25,788 nucleotides of DNA from Nitrososphaeraceae archaeon (GTDB taxonomy: Archaea; Thermoproteota; Nitrososphaeria; Nitrososphaerales; Nitrososphaeraceae), in contig JAICQW010000004.1 in NCBI GenBank assembly GCA_025937665.1, positions 1 through 25,788 of the forward strand, given 5' to 3'. Made by a program: the position numbers and the translations under genes. Positions 6,497-14,117 of this stretch are shown piece by piece (the stretch's first letter is position 1; each line of letters opens with the position of its first letter). Under the pieces are notes generated by a model. The model was not told the DNA's origin and ran no database searches. It saw only the letters and a program-made list of their open reading frames with translations.

Positions 6497-7298
6497 TTTG
6501 AAGGAACATCATGCTGAAGTTGGTATTATAGGTGGTACTGGAATATATGATCCAGAATTACTTACAAATGCAGAATCAATAAAGATTTTTACACCGTATG
6601 GGAAGACCTCTGATCTAGTAACTATAGGCCAATACAAGGGTCACTCTGTTGCGTTTATTCCGCGTCATGGTAAGGGACATACGATACCTCCGCACAAGGT
6701 AAACAGTAGGGCGAACATTTGGGCTCTCAATTCATTGGGCGTTTCAAGAATCATTGCACCATCAGCTGTTGGGAGTCTTCAAGAAAAGTACAAGCCTGGT
6801 GACATTGTATTACCAAATCAATTTGTAGACTTTACTAAAAAAAGAGAGTATACATTTTATGATGAAGGACAGGTATGCCATGTTTCATGTGCTGACCCTT
6901 TTTGTAATGATCTGAGTGATATATTTCTAAAAACTAGTAAAGAGTTGAAATACAATGTGCACGAAGGTTCTACTTATATCTGTATAGAAGGTCCGCGTTT
7001 TTCAACTAGAGCAGAATCAAAATTTTTTAAAGATGTTTTGCATGGCGACATTATTGGAATGACGCTCGTGCCAGAATGTGTCCTTGCAAGAGAGATGCAA
7101 ATTTGCTACATCTCAATTGCTACTATCACTGATTATGATGTTTGGTACGAAAATCCAGTTTCGTCGAAGGAAATATTGGAAGTATTAGCCAAAAACGCCG
7201 TGAAGATAAAGGAATTGCTTGGCGCGCTCATTGCTGCTATTCCTGAAACAAGAAATAGGTGCAGATGTAATAGTACATTAAGTGACGCTATGGTTTGA
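6489..7298 (+). CDS. mtnP: S-methyl-5'-thioadenosine phosphorylase
   Basis: The enzyme phosphorolyses methylthioadenosine, a by-product of polyamine synthesis and other SAM-consuming reactions, to adenine and methylthioribose-1-phosphate. The 269 aa show the PNP/MTAP-family motifs GIIGGTGIYD (12-21), the phosphate site RHGKGH (59-64), HKVNSRANIWAL (69-80), IEGPRFSTRAE and IGMTLVPE. The MTLVPE and HKVNSRANIW versions favour MTAP over purine nucleoside phosphorylase. Translation begins at TTG, either 6489 (overlapping the end of apt by 8 bp) or 6498; there is no in-frame ATG nearby. The 3' end overlaps the convergent minus-strand gene by 11 bp. Confidence 0.94.
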   Translation: MNDLKEHHAEVGIIGGTGIYDPELLTNAESIKIFTPYGKTSDLVTIGQYKGHSVAFIPRHGKGHTIPPHKVNSRANIWALNSLGVSRIIAPSAVGSLQEKYKPGDIVLPNQFVDFTKKREYTFYDEGQVCHVSCADPFCNDLSDIFLKTSKELKYNVHEGSTYICIEGPRFSTRAESKFFKDVLHGDIIGMTLVPECVLAREMQICYISIATITDYDVWYENPVSSKEILEVLAKNAVKIKELLGALIAAIPETRNRCRCNSTLSDAMV

Positions 7299-7593
7299 TT
7301 TGACCTTTGGTAGTAGGGTCGATAAGTATTACTTCACCTTCAACAAGTTTCCTCTGCAATAACAGCTGGAAGTCTTCAGTGTCATAGCCAAATTCTTCAA
7401 GTTTGGAAAGAGTTTTTTTTGTCAAGTTCAAGCTGATGTTGTGTCCTCCGATCCTCCCAAAAGCAATAGCATTGAACTTCAATTTTGTGCCCTTTACGAT
7501 AAAGTAACCTCTTAATTTGCTTGCATACTGTCCACCCTGAGCTTTTTCTACATATATTTCAGGATCATCAGATGAGAAAGTATCACGAATCAC
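7288..7593 (-). CDS. Conserved-looking hypothetical protein (101 aa)
   Basis: Begins with GTG at 7593, overlapping the stop of the 137-aa gene upstream (GTGA), which indicates translational coupling. The protein mixes beta-type segments (SKLRGYFIVKGTKLKFNAIAFGRIGGHNISLNL) with a helical C-terminus (KTLSKLEEFGYDTEDFQLLLQRKL). No signal peptide, membrane segment or catalytic motif is visible. I do not recognise the family. Confidence 0.72.
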   Translation of the reverse strand: MIRDTFSSDDPEIYVEKAQGGQYASKLRGYFIVKGTKLKFNAIAFGRIGGHNISLNLTKKTLSKLEEFGYDTEDFQLLLQRKLVEGEVILIDPTTKGQIKP

Positions 7594-8003
7594 TTTGGAT
7601 TTTCCTCATTTGTTATCTCGATACTTCTGTTTATGTTCTTAGAAACTAGAAAACTCCACCAGTCATCATCTACAATCTTGTAATCAATTACATTAACATT
7701 AACCGTCGTTTCGTCATCGGTATCTATGAATGAAAAGTTTCCATTTTTTATTAATTTTACCAATTTCCATCTTTCCTTTCCATTTCTATTTCTATTTATT
7801 GCCACACCCCACTCTTGATCCTCGGGAATAGAGGGCATACCAATGTAGTCTACAATCTCCAGGATACCTAATCTTTTTTCTTCACAGAAGAGCTTCTTGT
7901 TTATTACATTTCTCCAGATATCAACAGCTCCTATCGTTCTGTTGTTTTCATTAATGTTAATGACCCCAAAATAGACTACCTTATTTTCTGGAACGGTTGA
8001 CAT
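7590..8003 (-). CDS. Hypothetical protein (137 aa), middle gene of three
   Basis: ATG at 8003; 17 bp downstream of the winged-helix gene and coupled to the 101-aa gene by a 4-bp overlap. The sequence looks like a mainly beta fold (VVYFGVININEN, EWGVAINRNRNGKERWKLVKLI) with an unusually dense run of Asp and Trp near the end (DYKIVDDDWWSFLVSKN). No transmembrane segment. Family unknown to me; context suggests it works with the regulator and the small coupled protein. Confidence 0.75.
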   Translation of the reverse strand: MSTVPENKVVYFGVININENNRTIGAVDIWRNVINKKLFCEEKRLGILEIVDYIGMPSIPEDQEWGVAINRNRNGKERWKLVKLIKNGNFSFIDTDDETTVNVNVIDYKIVDDDWWSFLVSKNINRSIEITNEENPK

Positions 8004-8020
8004 TAGACAAATTATTAGTT

Positions 8021-8374
8021 CTAATTGCCATATTTAGTTCTTGCAGATTCATAGATTCTTTCTATAGAAGAAGCAAGACTATCAACCTCGACATTTTTTT
8101 TGAACTCTATACCCAGCTTTAGACAATGCCGACGATATGCGTTTATGACCGAAAATTTTGGATGGAATGTTTGATACATGCCAGATAGTTCTAAAATCAG
8201 TCCTTTTTCAACCAGACCATTTAACAAATCTCCTGTCTCATTGAGGGGAAAATTTAGGTCATCTGAAATCTTTTCTAATGGAGTCTTGTCATTTTTTATC
8301 AAGTACAGAAAAATCTGTGCCTCTAAATCGGAGAGGTCAATTTTCGATATTAGGGAATCCTTGATATTTTCCAA
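8021..8374 (-). CDS. TrmB-like winged-helix transcriptional regulator
   Basis: Residues 15-70 fit a winged helix-turn-helix: LSDLEAQIFLYLIKNDKTPLEKISDDLNF, then GDLLNGLVEKGLILELSGMYQTFHP. This matches the TrmB/ArsR-like pattern in which the wing precedes a helical dimerisation tail (here about 45 aa, ending SIERIYESARTKYGN). The protein is 117 aa and lacks the TrmB sugar-binding domain. The start is TTG at 8374, with no in-frame ATG upstream. It heads a probable three-gene operon and might control that operon or the neighbouring kinase gene. Confidence 0.78.
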   Translation of the reverse strand: MENIKDSLISKIDLSDLEAQIFLYLIKNDKTPLEKISDDLNFPLNETGDLLNGLVEKGLILELSGMYQTFHPKFSVINAYRRHCLKLGIEFKKNVEVDSLASSIERIYESARTKYGN

Positions 8375-8438
8375 CTGGAATCAAATCAATATTAATGAAT
8401 ATGTCCTATTTACGTTATCAATATGAAAAATAGTGAAC

Positions 8439-8455
8439 CCAGTTTCAAAAACTGG
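8439..8455 (-). other. Hairpin between the PfkB kinase and regulator genes
   Basis: ccagttt and aaactgg form a perfect 7-bp stem with a 3-nt loop. The hairpin is 33 nt past the kinase stop codon and is followed on the minus strand by a T-rich stretch, so it may define the kinase mRNA 3' end. Confidence 0.4.
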
Positions 8456-8487
8456 CCCTATGAAAATTATTTTTTTAGCAGAATTTG

Positions 8488-9384
8488 TTAAAATGTAAAT
8501 ATTTCTTTATATTTCTGATGTCTTCTCTTGATGTCCTCTGCCTTTACGCTGACAAGCCTCTGAATTCCATAATCCTCTATTGTGAAAGAACCCATAATGT
8601 TCCCGTATACCATTGCATTCTTCAATGTCATAGAATCCCATTTTTCTTGCTGCGATATGTACCCCATAAATGCACCACCAAATGAATCTCCTGCTCCAGT
8701 AGGATCCTTTATTATTTCTGTAGGAAATGCTGGAAGGGGGTAGAATTCATTGTTATGAAAAAGAAGAGATCCATTTTCTCCCTTATTTATTACTGCAAAA
8801 GATGGTCCATTGGATACTAGCAATCGAGCGCACTTTAAAATGCTGGTCTCTTTGAACAGTAATTTCGCTTCTGATTCATTTAACATTATTCCATCTACTT
8901 TATTTATTAGCTTAATCACATCGTCTCTCTTATTGATAATCCAAAAATCCATCGTATCACAGATTACCAACTTTGGACCTGAAAATAACTTTAGTATATT
9001 CATATTCTGTACTGGGTCATAATTTGCAAGATAAATGAACTCCGAATCAATGTATTCTTCTGGCACTGTAGATTGGTAATTCGCAATTACATTTAGTTCA
9101 GTCTTGTTAGTTGTTCTCTTTGCCAGATCATAACCAAAAGAGGAATCATAGTGAAAAGTTTTTTCGGTTTGACTGATGGTCAATCCTCTTATATCGAGGC
9201 GATCCTTTAAAATTTGTAAATAAGACTGTGGAAAATCATGGCCTACTACCCCGATTAATGAAGTGGGAGTATAATTGGAAGCTGAAATTGAGGCAAAGGT
9301 GGCCGTGCCCCCCAAAGTTCTTTCAACTGTCTGAAATGGCGTCCGCGTTGTATCTAATGCAACAGTTCCAAATATTGTTAGCAT
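8488..9384 (-). CDS. PfkB-family carbohydrate/nucleoside kinase
   Basis: The 298-aa protein is a ribokinase-like ATP-dependent kinase. The N-terminal glycine pair region (ERTLGGTATFAS, 21-32), the LNESEA motif (168-173) and the C-terminal signature DPTGAGDSFGGAF (227-239) with catalytic base D233 are all present. The substrate cannot be read from the sequence. Proximity to mtnP and apt makes a nucleoside or sugar in the methylthioribose/ribose branch conceivable, but no shared operon exists. The ATG at 9384 lies about 25 bp from a TATA element that it seems to share with divergent ubiX. Confidence 0.88.
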   Translation of the reverse strand: MLTIFGTVALDTTRTPFQTVERTLGGTATFASISASNYTPTSLIGVVGHDFPQSYLQILKDRLDIRGLTISQTEKTFHYDSSFGYDLAKRTTNKTELNVIANYQSTVPEEYIDSEFIYLANYDPVQNMNILKLFSGPKLVICDTMDFWIINKRDDVIKLINKVDGIMLNESEAKLLFKETSILKCARLLVSNGPSFAVINKGENGSLLFHNNEFYPLPAFPTEIIKDPTGAGDSFGGAFMGYISQQEKWDSMTLKNAMVYGNIMGSFTIEDYGIQRLVSVKAEDIKRRHQKYKEIFTF

Positions 9385-9403
9385 GTTGTTCGATTGATAA
9401 CAA

Positions 9404-9414
9404 CAATAAATAAG
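9404..9414. promoter_or_regulatory. Putative shared bidirectional TATA element for the PfkB kinase and ubiX
   Basis: The 51-bp gap between the divergent genes holds one clear box, aataaataag on the plus strand and cttatttatt on the minus strand. Its centre is about 25 bp from the kinase ATG (9384) and about 27 bp from the ubiX TTG (9436). Both genes would then be leaderless or nearly so. Confidence 0.55.
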
Positions 9415-9435
9415 TGTTCAATATCATTTTGAATA

Positions 9436-10011
9436 TTGGCAGAGACAAGACATGACAAAATAGTAATTGGATTTTCTGGAGCATCGGGCATTATTTACGG
9501 AATAAGACTACTTGAAATTTTGCATTCAACCAATATCCAAACATATCTCATAATTAGTGAATGGGCAAAAAAAAATATAGAAATTGAAACCGATAAAACT
9601 TTAGAATATGTGAAATCCCTCTCTTCTGTGAATTACGATAATTTCAAATTGGACGCGTCCGTGTCAAGTGGTTCTTTCCTTCATGATGGAATGGTCATAG
9701 TGCCTTGCAGCATGAAATCGCTGTCAAGCATTGCAAATGGCTACGATGATACCCTTATTTCGCGCGCCGCATCTGTTACCTTAAAAGAGTCACGAAAACT
9801 AATCATAGTTCCAAGGGAAACTCCACTTTCAAGAATTCATCTTGAAAATATGGTAAAATTACAGGAAGCTGGTGCAATTATTCTTCCTGCCATGCCAGGA
9901 TTCTATCACAAACCGTCGACGATAGAGGAAATAATAGATCACTTGGTTGGCAAGATTCTTGATCAATTAAATATAAAACATGATCTATTTAAAAGATGGA
10001 AAGATCAATAA
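9436..10011 (+). CDS. ubiX: Flavin prenyltransferase UbiX
   Basis: UbiX attaches a dimethylallyl group to FMN to make prenylated FMN, the cofactor of UbiD-type decarboxylases. The 191-aa sequence begins IVIGFSGASGIIYGIRLLE (Rossmann-like flavin site) and continues with IVPCSMKSLSSIANGYDDTLISRAASV, RKLIIVPRETPLSRIHLENMVKLQEAGAIILPAMPGFYHKP, each segment strongly conserved in the family. No ubiD is in the window. The start is TTG at 9436; the next ATG (9452) is out of frame, and the TATA spacing supports leaderless TTG initiation. Confidence 0.94.
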   Translation: MAETRHDKIVIGFSGASGIIYGIRLLEILHSTNIQTYLIISEWAKKNIEIETDKTLEYVKSLSSVNYDNFKLDASVSSGSFLHDGMVIVPCSMKSLSSIANGYDDTLISRAASVTLKESRKLIIVPRETPLSRIHLENMVKLQEAGAIILPAMPGFYHKPSTIEEIIDHLVGKILDQLNIKHDLFKRWKDQ

Positions 10012-10136
10012 AATAATTAAGGTAGTTTGCTACTTACAAGTCCAATTGGTTTTGCTTAATAAAGAATCTATTGGAATTTAGGAATAATTGCAGGGAAAAT
10101 TTTTGTAATGATTAATAGTAACATAGATGGAGAAAT

Positions 10137-10712
10137 CTAATTTTCCCACAGTTGTAATTTTTCAATTTTCGCTCTCCTTTTTGCTTGATAAAGCATCTCA
10201 TAGACCGTCTTGTGAGATCTTCCGTTGATTAGTAACATTATGGCGTCGGCTGCAAGCTTCGTTTCTTCATAGTTACCAATTACTCCTATTATGTGTCCGT
10301 ATACTGAAATAAACGTGTTAGTCAGCTCTTCAAGATTTTTTCTTGCCTTGCCCTTCTCACCTATAATTCTGCCTTTTATACGACTAGTAGAATTACTAGA
10401 ACTTGTAAAATTACGAAGATCCAATATTTGAATCAGGGTTTCTTCATCAAGGATTCTAAATGCCCTTTCTGGGGAAAAGCCACTTGAAATTGCGCTGATT
10501 ATATCCCTTGCCTTTAATGCCCCATATTGATCAAAATTCTTAGATGTTGAGGTAATTGTTATGTCTCCCGTTTCACTTTCAATTTCAATGTTTACATTAC
10601 ATTTTTTACAAATTTCATTTTTTGTTTTTCCCTTATTTCCAATAACTACCGGAATTCGGTCTTCCGGAATGTGAAGTGATAAACTTAGGTGATCATTTTC
10701 ATTTTTGTTCAA
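10137..10712 (-). CDS. KH-domain RNA-binding protein, archaeal Pno1/Dim2-like
   Basis: Two KH domains are visible in 191 aa: KH1 with VVIGNKGKTK (GxxG loop near residue 27), and KH2 with GRIIGEKGKARKNLEELTNTFISVYG (GxxG near residue 118). Between them lie KARDIISAISSGFSPERAFRILDEE, the family linker. Archaeal and eukaryotic Pno1/Dim2 assist 16S/18S rRNA 3'-end maturation in small-subunit assembly, with Nob1 and Dim1. The TTG start at 10712 follows an AT-rich box (about 10738-10750). In many archaea the gene sits with aIF1A and Rio kinase; here only DUF424 is adjacent. Confidence 0.9.
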   Translation of the reverse strand: MNKNENDHLSLSLHIPEDRIPVVIGNKGKTKNEICKKCNVNIEIESETGDITITSTSKNFDQYGALKARDIISAISSGFSPERAFRILDEETLIQILDLRNFTSSSNSTSRIKGRIIGEKGKARKNLEELTNTFISVYGHIIGVIGNYEETKLAADAIMLLINGRSHKTVYEMLYQAKRRAKIEKLQLWEN

Positions 10713-10773
10713 TAAGAAAGCCTCGTAAGAGATTCACTACTTTATTATTTATTTATTGTTTGACTTTTGACGG

Positions 10774-11145
10774 TCAATATGACTGCCTGAATCTATATAT
10801 CATCAGAAATGGAACATCTGAAAAATACTTTACACTTGATCTCTTTGCAAGATTCAATTCAATCGCCTTATCAACTGTAGATTTTCCGGCCAAGTTTGAA
10901 ATAGATGATTTTTTTAAATACGATTCTATTTCGCTCTCGTCTGCTACCTTGTCCATCCAGTAATTCTTTTTTATGTCAATCGTAATATCTCCATGTTGAA
11001 TTTGCTTATCTATTAACGAAAGATCACATACATTTACCATGAGTGAATTCTGATATCTGATTGTTCTTAATGCGTACTTCGATGTCCGGTTCCTAGAGAT
11101 GCCATTGTTGGAACTAGATGTCAATTTATAATCTGATACAAACAT
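10774..11145 (-). CDS. DUF424 family protein
   Basis: The 123-aa protein contains the archaeal DUF424 pattern: MVNVCDLSLIDKQIQHGDITIDI, then an acidic helix, SNLAGKSTVDKAIEL, and SDVPFLMIY at the end. The usual family length is about 100 aa; here a polar, Ser/Asn-rich extension of roughly 30 residues precedes it, so an internal start is possible though no closer ATG is obvious before M36. DUF424 has no established function and often neighbours translation genes; here it lies 61 bp upstream of the KH protein on the same strand. Confidence 0.75.
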   Translation of the reverse strand: MFVSDYKLTSSSNNGISRNRTSKYALRTIRYQNSLMVNVCDLSLIDKQIQHGDITIDIKKNYWMDKVADESEIESYLKKSSISNLAGKSTVDKAIELNLAKRSSVKYFSDVPFLMIYRFRQSY

Positions 11146-11330
11146 GTTTACATAAGTCTTTTTGTTTTGAATGCGCTGAGCATTAGTTAATTTTTTTTTA
11201 GTTTGGGGATTATTGAGGAATCTTGATTTCTATTTTTTGCATATTGTAATAATATTACTAAAAAATTAATACTATTATTGGACCATCAAATTAATTAGCC
11301 TCTAGTACATATTTTAGCTCGTAGAAAAGA

Positions 11331-12494
11331 TTGCCAAAGGACCTGGAATACATTAGGGATAAAAGGAGTTTGGATTATAGTTCCCTTTCGATCCACTATA
11401 AGAGAGTCCTAGTCGTTTGTATAGACCGAGACGACGATCTTGGTAAAAATGGAGGTGTCGAAACACCCGTATTTGGGCGGGATCAGTGTATAAATGCAGG
11501 AACTAGGCTGGCAATTGAAGATCCAGAAGATGCTGATTCCAATGCAATCTTTGGAGCCGTCAAGATATATGAGGAGCTTGTCACCAAAGGTTACGAAACC
11601 GAAGTTGCAGTAATTACGGGTGCCTATAATCGAGGTATTGAAGCGGATGAAAAAATATCCTCGGAGTTAATACAAGTACTATCAAAATTCAAAGCCGAAG
11701 GGGTAGTTATTGTTTCAGATGGCGAGGACGATGAAACTGTAATTCCACTTATTCAGGCTATGGTACCAGTAATATCAATTCAAAGGATAATAATACGACA
11801 TAGTAGAAGTGTTGAATACTCGTACGCTGTCTTTGGAAAATATGTCAAGATGTTAGTCTATGATCCAAGATACTCAAAATTCTTTTTGGGTGTACCTGGA
11901 GCCCTATTAATTTCAAGTGGGTTTGCTACCATTTTTGGTTTTACGAGAGAAGCTTTGGCAATAGTCTTAAGTGTACTGGGTGTTGCGTTTGTAATGAGGG
12001 CGTTTGATATTGACAAATCCATAAGTTCTCTTAATAGGACAACACCGTCAACATTCATCAGAATATTTTCAACGTTCGCCGGTATCATGATAATTTTAGT
12101 GGGGATATCAAATGGTATTTCAAGCATACCGGATGGGGCGATCGCAAACGGTGCCAGCATCTCAGAAATCATCACAACTAGAGCAGTTGTAGGAGGTTTT
12201 GTGAATGGTGCTATTACCCTAATTTGGATTGGTCTAGGTACAATTTTCGGAGGGATATTCCTAAGTAACTGGTTTAAAGGCAGTATTAGAATATTTTCAG
12301 ATATCATAAGGTTAGTTATACTCGGAACGATATACATACCCGCAATTCAATTTACTTCGGTACTGACTGAAAAGACCAATCCGTTTAATCTTATTTCATC
12401 ATTACTTATTGGACTTGCTGTTACGCTTGTTGCTACGACATTTTTGTTTCAATATTTCAGAAACAAGAAAGGTGGAGAGCAACTGAAACATTAG
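11331..12494 (+). CDS. DUF373 family integral membrane protein
   Basis: The N-terminal half (to about residue 185) is a soluble domain with VLVVCIDRDDDLG, ETPVFGRDQCINAGTRLA, and VIVSDGEDDETVIPLIQ, the acidic clusters typical of archaeal DUF373. The C-terminal half has about six hydrophobic segments (for example FFLGVPGALLISSGFATIFGF and LLIGLAVTLVATTFLFQYF) followed by a basic end. 387 aa is normal for the family. Function is unknown; the paired acidic motifs suggest metal binding. Start is TTG at 11331. uppS follows after 55 bp on the same strand. Confidence 0.88.
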   Translation: MPKDLEYIRDKRSLDYSSLSIHYKRVLVVCIDRDDDLGKNGGVETPVFGRDQCINAGTRLAIEDPEDADSNAIFGAVKIYEELVTKGYETEVAVITGAYNRGIEADEKISSELIQVLSKFKAEGVVIVSDGEDDETVIPLIQAMVPVISIQRIIIRHSRSVEYSYAVFGKYVKMLVYDPRYSKFFLGVPGALLISSGFATIFGFTREALAIVLSVLGVAFVMRAFDIDKSISSLNRTTPSTFIRIFSTFAGIMIILVGISNGISSIPDGAIANGASISEIITTRAVVGGFVNGAITLIWIGLGTIFGGIFLSNWFKGSIRIFSDIIRLVILGTIYIPAIQFTSVLTEKTNPFNLISSLLIGLAVTLVATTFLFQYFRNKKGGEQLKH

Positions 12495-12520
12495 AAATCT
12501 TACTTTCATAGCATTATTAT

Positions 12521-12535
12521 ATGATTTAAAATCAT
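12521..12535. promoter_or_regulatory. 15-bp palindrome upstream of uppS
   Basis: atgattt-a-aaatcat is a perfect inverted repeat ending 14 bp before the uppS ATG. It overlaps the region where a TATA box or transcription start would lie, so it may be an operator, though AT-rich palindromes also arise by chance. Confidence 0.35.
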
Positions 12536-12549
12536 TTGATAGAGGTCAA

Positions 12550-13341
12550 ATGTACGGCTTTTTTTATCGCCTCCTTAATAATAATTGGTTCTACAGATTT
12601 TATGAACGCAAATTAGAATCACAAATAAAGAAAGATTCGTTACCCAATCATGTTGCCATAATCTTAGATGGAAATAGGCGATGGGCAAAATATAATTTTT
12701 TTGCCAGTAAGGGTGCTCATGCAATGGGGGCAGACAAAGCCGAACAGTTGCTAACTTGGATATACGATCTGAGGATTAAGATTACTACTCTATACGTATT
12801 ATCAATTGAAAATTTAGACCGTGACAAGAAGGAGTTGGATGATATTTACGGCCTACTTGCATCAAAACTGGAGAAATTGTACAATGACTCCAGAATACAT
12901 GAGCGGGAGATGAAAATTAAGGCCATTGGAAATATAGACGCTCTTCCACAATCAATTAAGGATATTCTATTCAAGCTGGAAAAAGAGACTAATCATTACG
13001 ATCTTACATTTCTTAATATCGCTGTTGCATATGGCGGGCAGCAGGAATTAGTTGAAGCAATTCGAAAAATTGCTCATGCAGTAGAAAATAAAGAACTACA
13101 AATATCTGATATCACAGAAAATTCAATCGATTCGTATCTTTATACTTCTCACCTGCCTCAACCAGAACCGGATCTTATCTTGAGAACTTCTGGTGAAAAG
13201 AGGTTGAGTGGATTTCTCTTGTGGCAGAGTGCTTATAGCGAACTGGTCTTTATGGACGTTTTTTGGCCGGAATTTAGAAAAATAGATCTCATGAGAGCAA
13301 TAAGAACCTTCCAGAGACGTCGCAGAAGATACGGCAAGTAG
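12550..13341 (+). CDS. uppS: Cis-prenyltransferase (polyprenyl diphosphate synthase)
   Basis: The enzyme condenses isopentenyl diphosphate units in cis to build the long polyprenyl (dolichol-type) carrier for glycan assembly in archaea. Region I HVAIILDGNRRWAK holds the catalytic Asp (about residue 40); SKGAHAMGADKAEQLLTWI follows; region V reads PDLILRTSGEKRLSGFLLWQSAYSEL with the diphosphate-binding Arg residues and substrate-site Ser/Trp. The 263 aa length is standard. A long stable hairpin begins on the last base of its stop codon. Sequon-rich secreted proteins in this window are potential end users of the carrier. Confidence 0.94.
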   Translation: MYGFFYRLLNNNWFYRFYERKLESQIKKDSLPNHVAIILDGNRRWAKYNFFASKGAHAMGADKAEQLLTWIYDLRIKITTLYVLSIENLDRDKKELDDIYGLLASKLEKLYNDSRIHEREMKIKAIGNIDALPQSIKDILFKLEKETNHYDLTFLNIAVAYGGQQELVEAIRKIAHAVENKELQISDITENSIDSYLYTSHLPQPEPDLILRTSGEKRLSGFLLWQSAYSELVFMDVFWPEFRKIDLMRAIRTFQRRRRRYGK

Positions 13342-13369
13342 GAGAATGTTGATATGGTCAACATTTTCC
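13341..13369 (+). terminator. Strong hairpin directly after uppS
   Basis: The arms ggagaatgttga and tcaacattttcc pair over 12 bp (one G-U) around the loop tatgg. It begins on the last base of the TAG stop. This is the most stable structure I noticed in any intergenic gap; it may end or protect the uppS transcript. Archaeal terminators usually depend on T tracts, so the role is uncertain. Confidence 0.5.
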
Positions 13370-13382
13370 ATATATGTTATCA

Positions 13383-13532
13383 ATGCCACAACATGGTGAT
13401 TATGATCAAGAAAAACTTAGGTGGTTTTGCAGCAAGTGGGTGGACAAGATAGAATGGTTAGAGATTCATGGTTATTCCCCGATTTCGGCGGAAATTGAAT
13501 TGGAAGAAATAGGCAATACCGATAACAATTAG
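13383..13532 (+). CDS. Small hypothetical protein (49 aa)
   Basis: An ATG at 13383 (MPQHGDYDQEKLRWFC) opens 49 codons ending with TAG at 13530-13532, between uppS and the Nudix gene on the same strand. The sequence looks like one amphipathic helix rich in Trp and charged residues (RWFCSKWVDKIEWLEIHGY) followed by an acidic tail. The composition looks protein-like, but I recognise no family; it could still be spurious. Confidence 0.5.
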   Translation: MPQHGDYDQEKLRWFCSKWVDKIEWLEIHGYSPISAEIELEEIGNTDNN

Positions 13533-13560
13533 CAATGTGTAATCTATTTGTAAGATTGAA

Positions 13561-13998
13561 ATGTTTACAGAAAAATCTGCAGGGTTTATCCTAATTTCGG
13601 AAAATGATGATACTTCTGATCCGTCTGTGTTGCTACTTCATTATTTATCGGGCCACTGGGATTTTCCGAAGGGAAATATTGAAATTGACGAGACAGAAAT
13701 GCAGGCTGCAACTAGGGAATTAAAAGAGGAGACAGGAATTGAGATCTTCACATTAATACCTGGATTTAGACACGTATTAAATTATAAGTATACTAAAAAA
13801 TCAACATTGATATCAAAACAGGTAACTTTATTTCTTGCGTCTACAGATGTAAATGAAGTAGAAATTTCACATGAGCACATAGATCATCAATGGATGGAAA
13901 TAAACGCGGCCGTCAACCAATTAACTTATTCAAATGCAAAAATCGCATTAACATCTGCTATCAATTTTTTGAAGGATTTGACCCAAAATTCAAAATAG
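13561..13998 (+). CDS. Nudix hydrolase (Ap4A-type)
   Basis: A full Nudix box, GX5EX7REUXEEXGU, is present at residues 38-60 (GNIEIDETEM...RELKEETGI), with WDFPKG just before it. The 145-aa length, the HYLSGHWDFPKGN context and the simple single-domain layout resemble bis(5'-nucleosyl)-tetraphosphatases (NUDT2 type), which clear Ap4A, but substrate prediction in this superfamily is unreliable. ATG start at 13561, 28 bp after the small ORF. Confidence 0.9.
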   Translation: MFTEKSAGFILISENDDTSDPSVLLLHYLSGHWDFPKGNIEIDETEMQAATRELKEETGIEIFTLIPGFRHVLNYKYTKKSTLISKQVTLFLASTDVNEVEISHEHIDHQWMEINAAVNQLTYSNAKIALTSAINFLKDLTQNSK

Positions 13999-14117
13999 AA
14001 TAGAACCAGATACTCTAAAGATATAATACGATTCAATGCCGAGAACAAAGGTCATTTAACTAACGCGTTTGATCCAGAACGCTTGATAATATCAAAATTT
14101 ATCTCTTACATTCAGAT

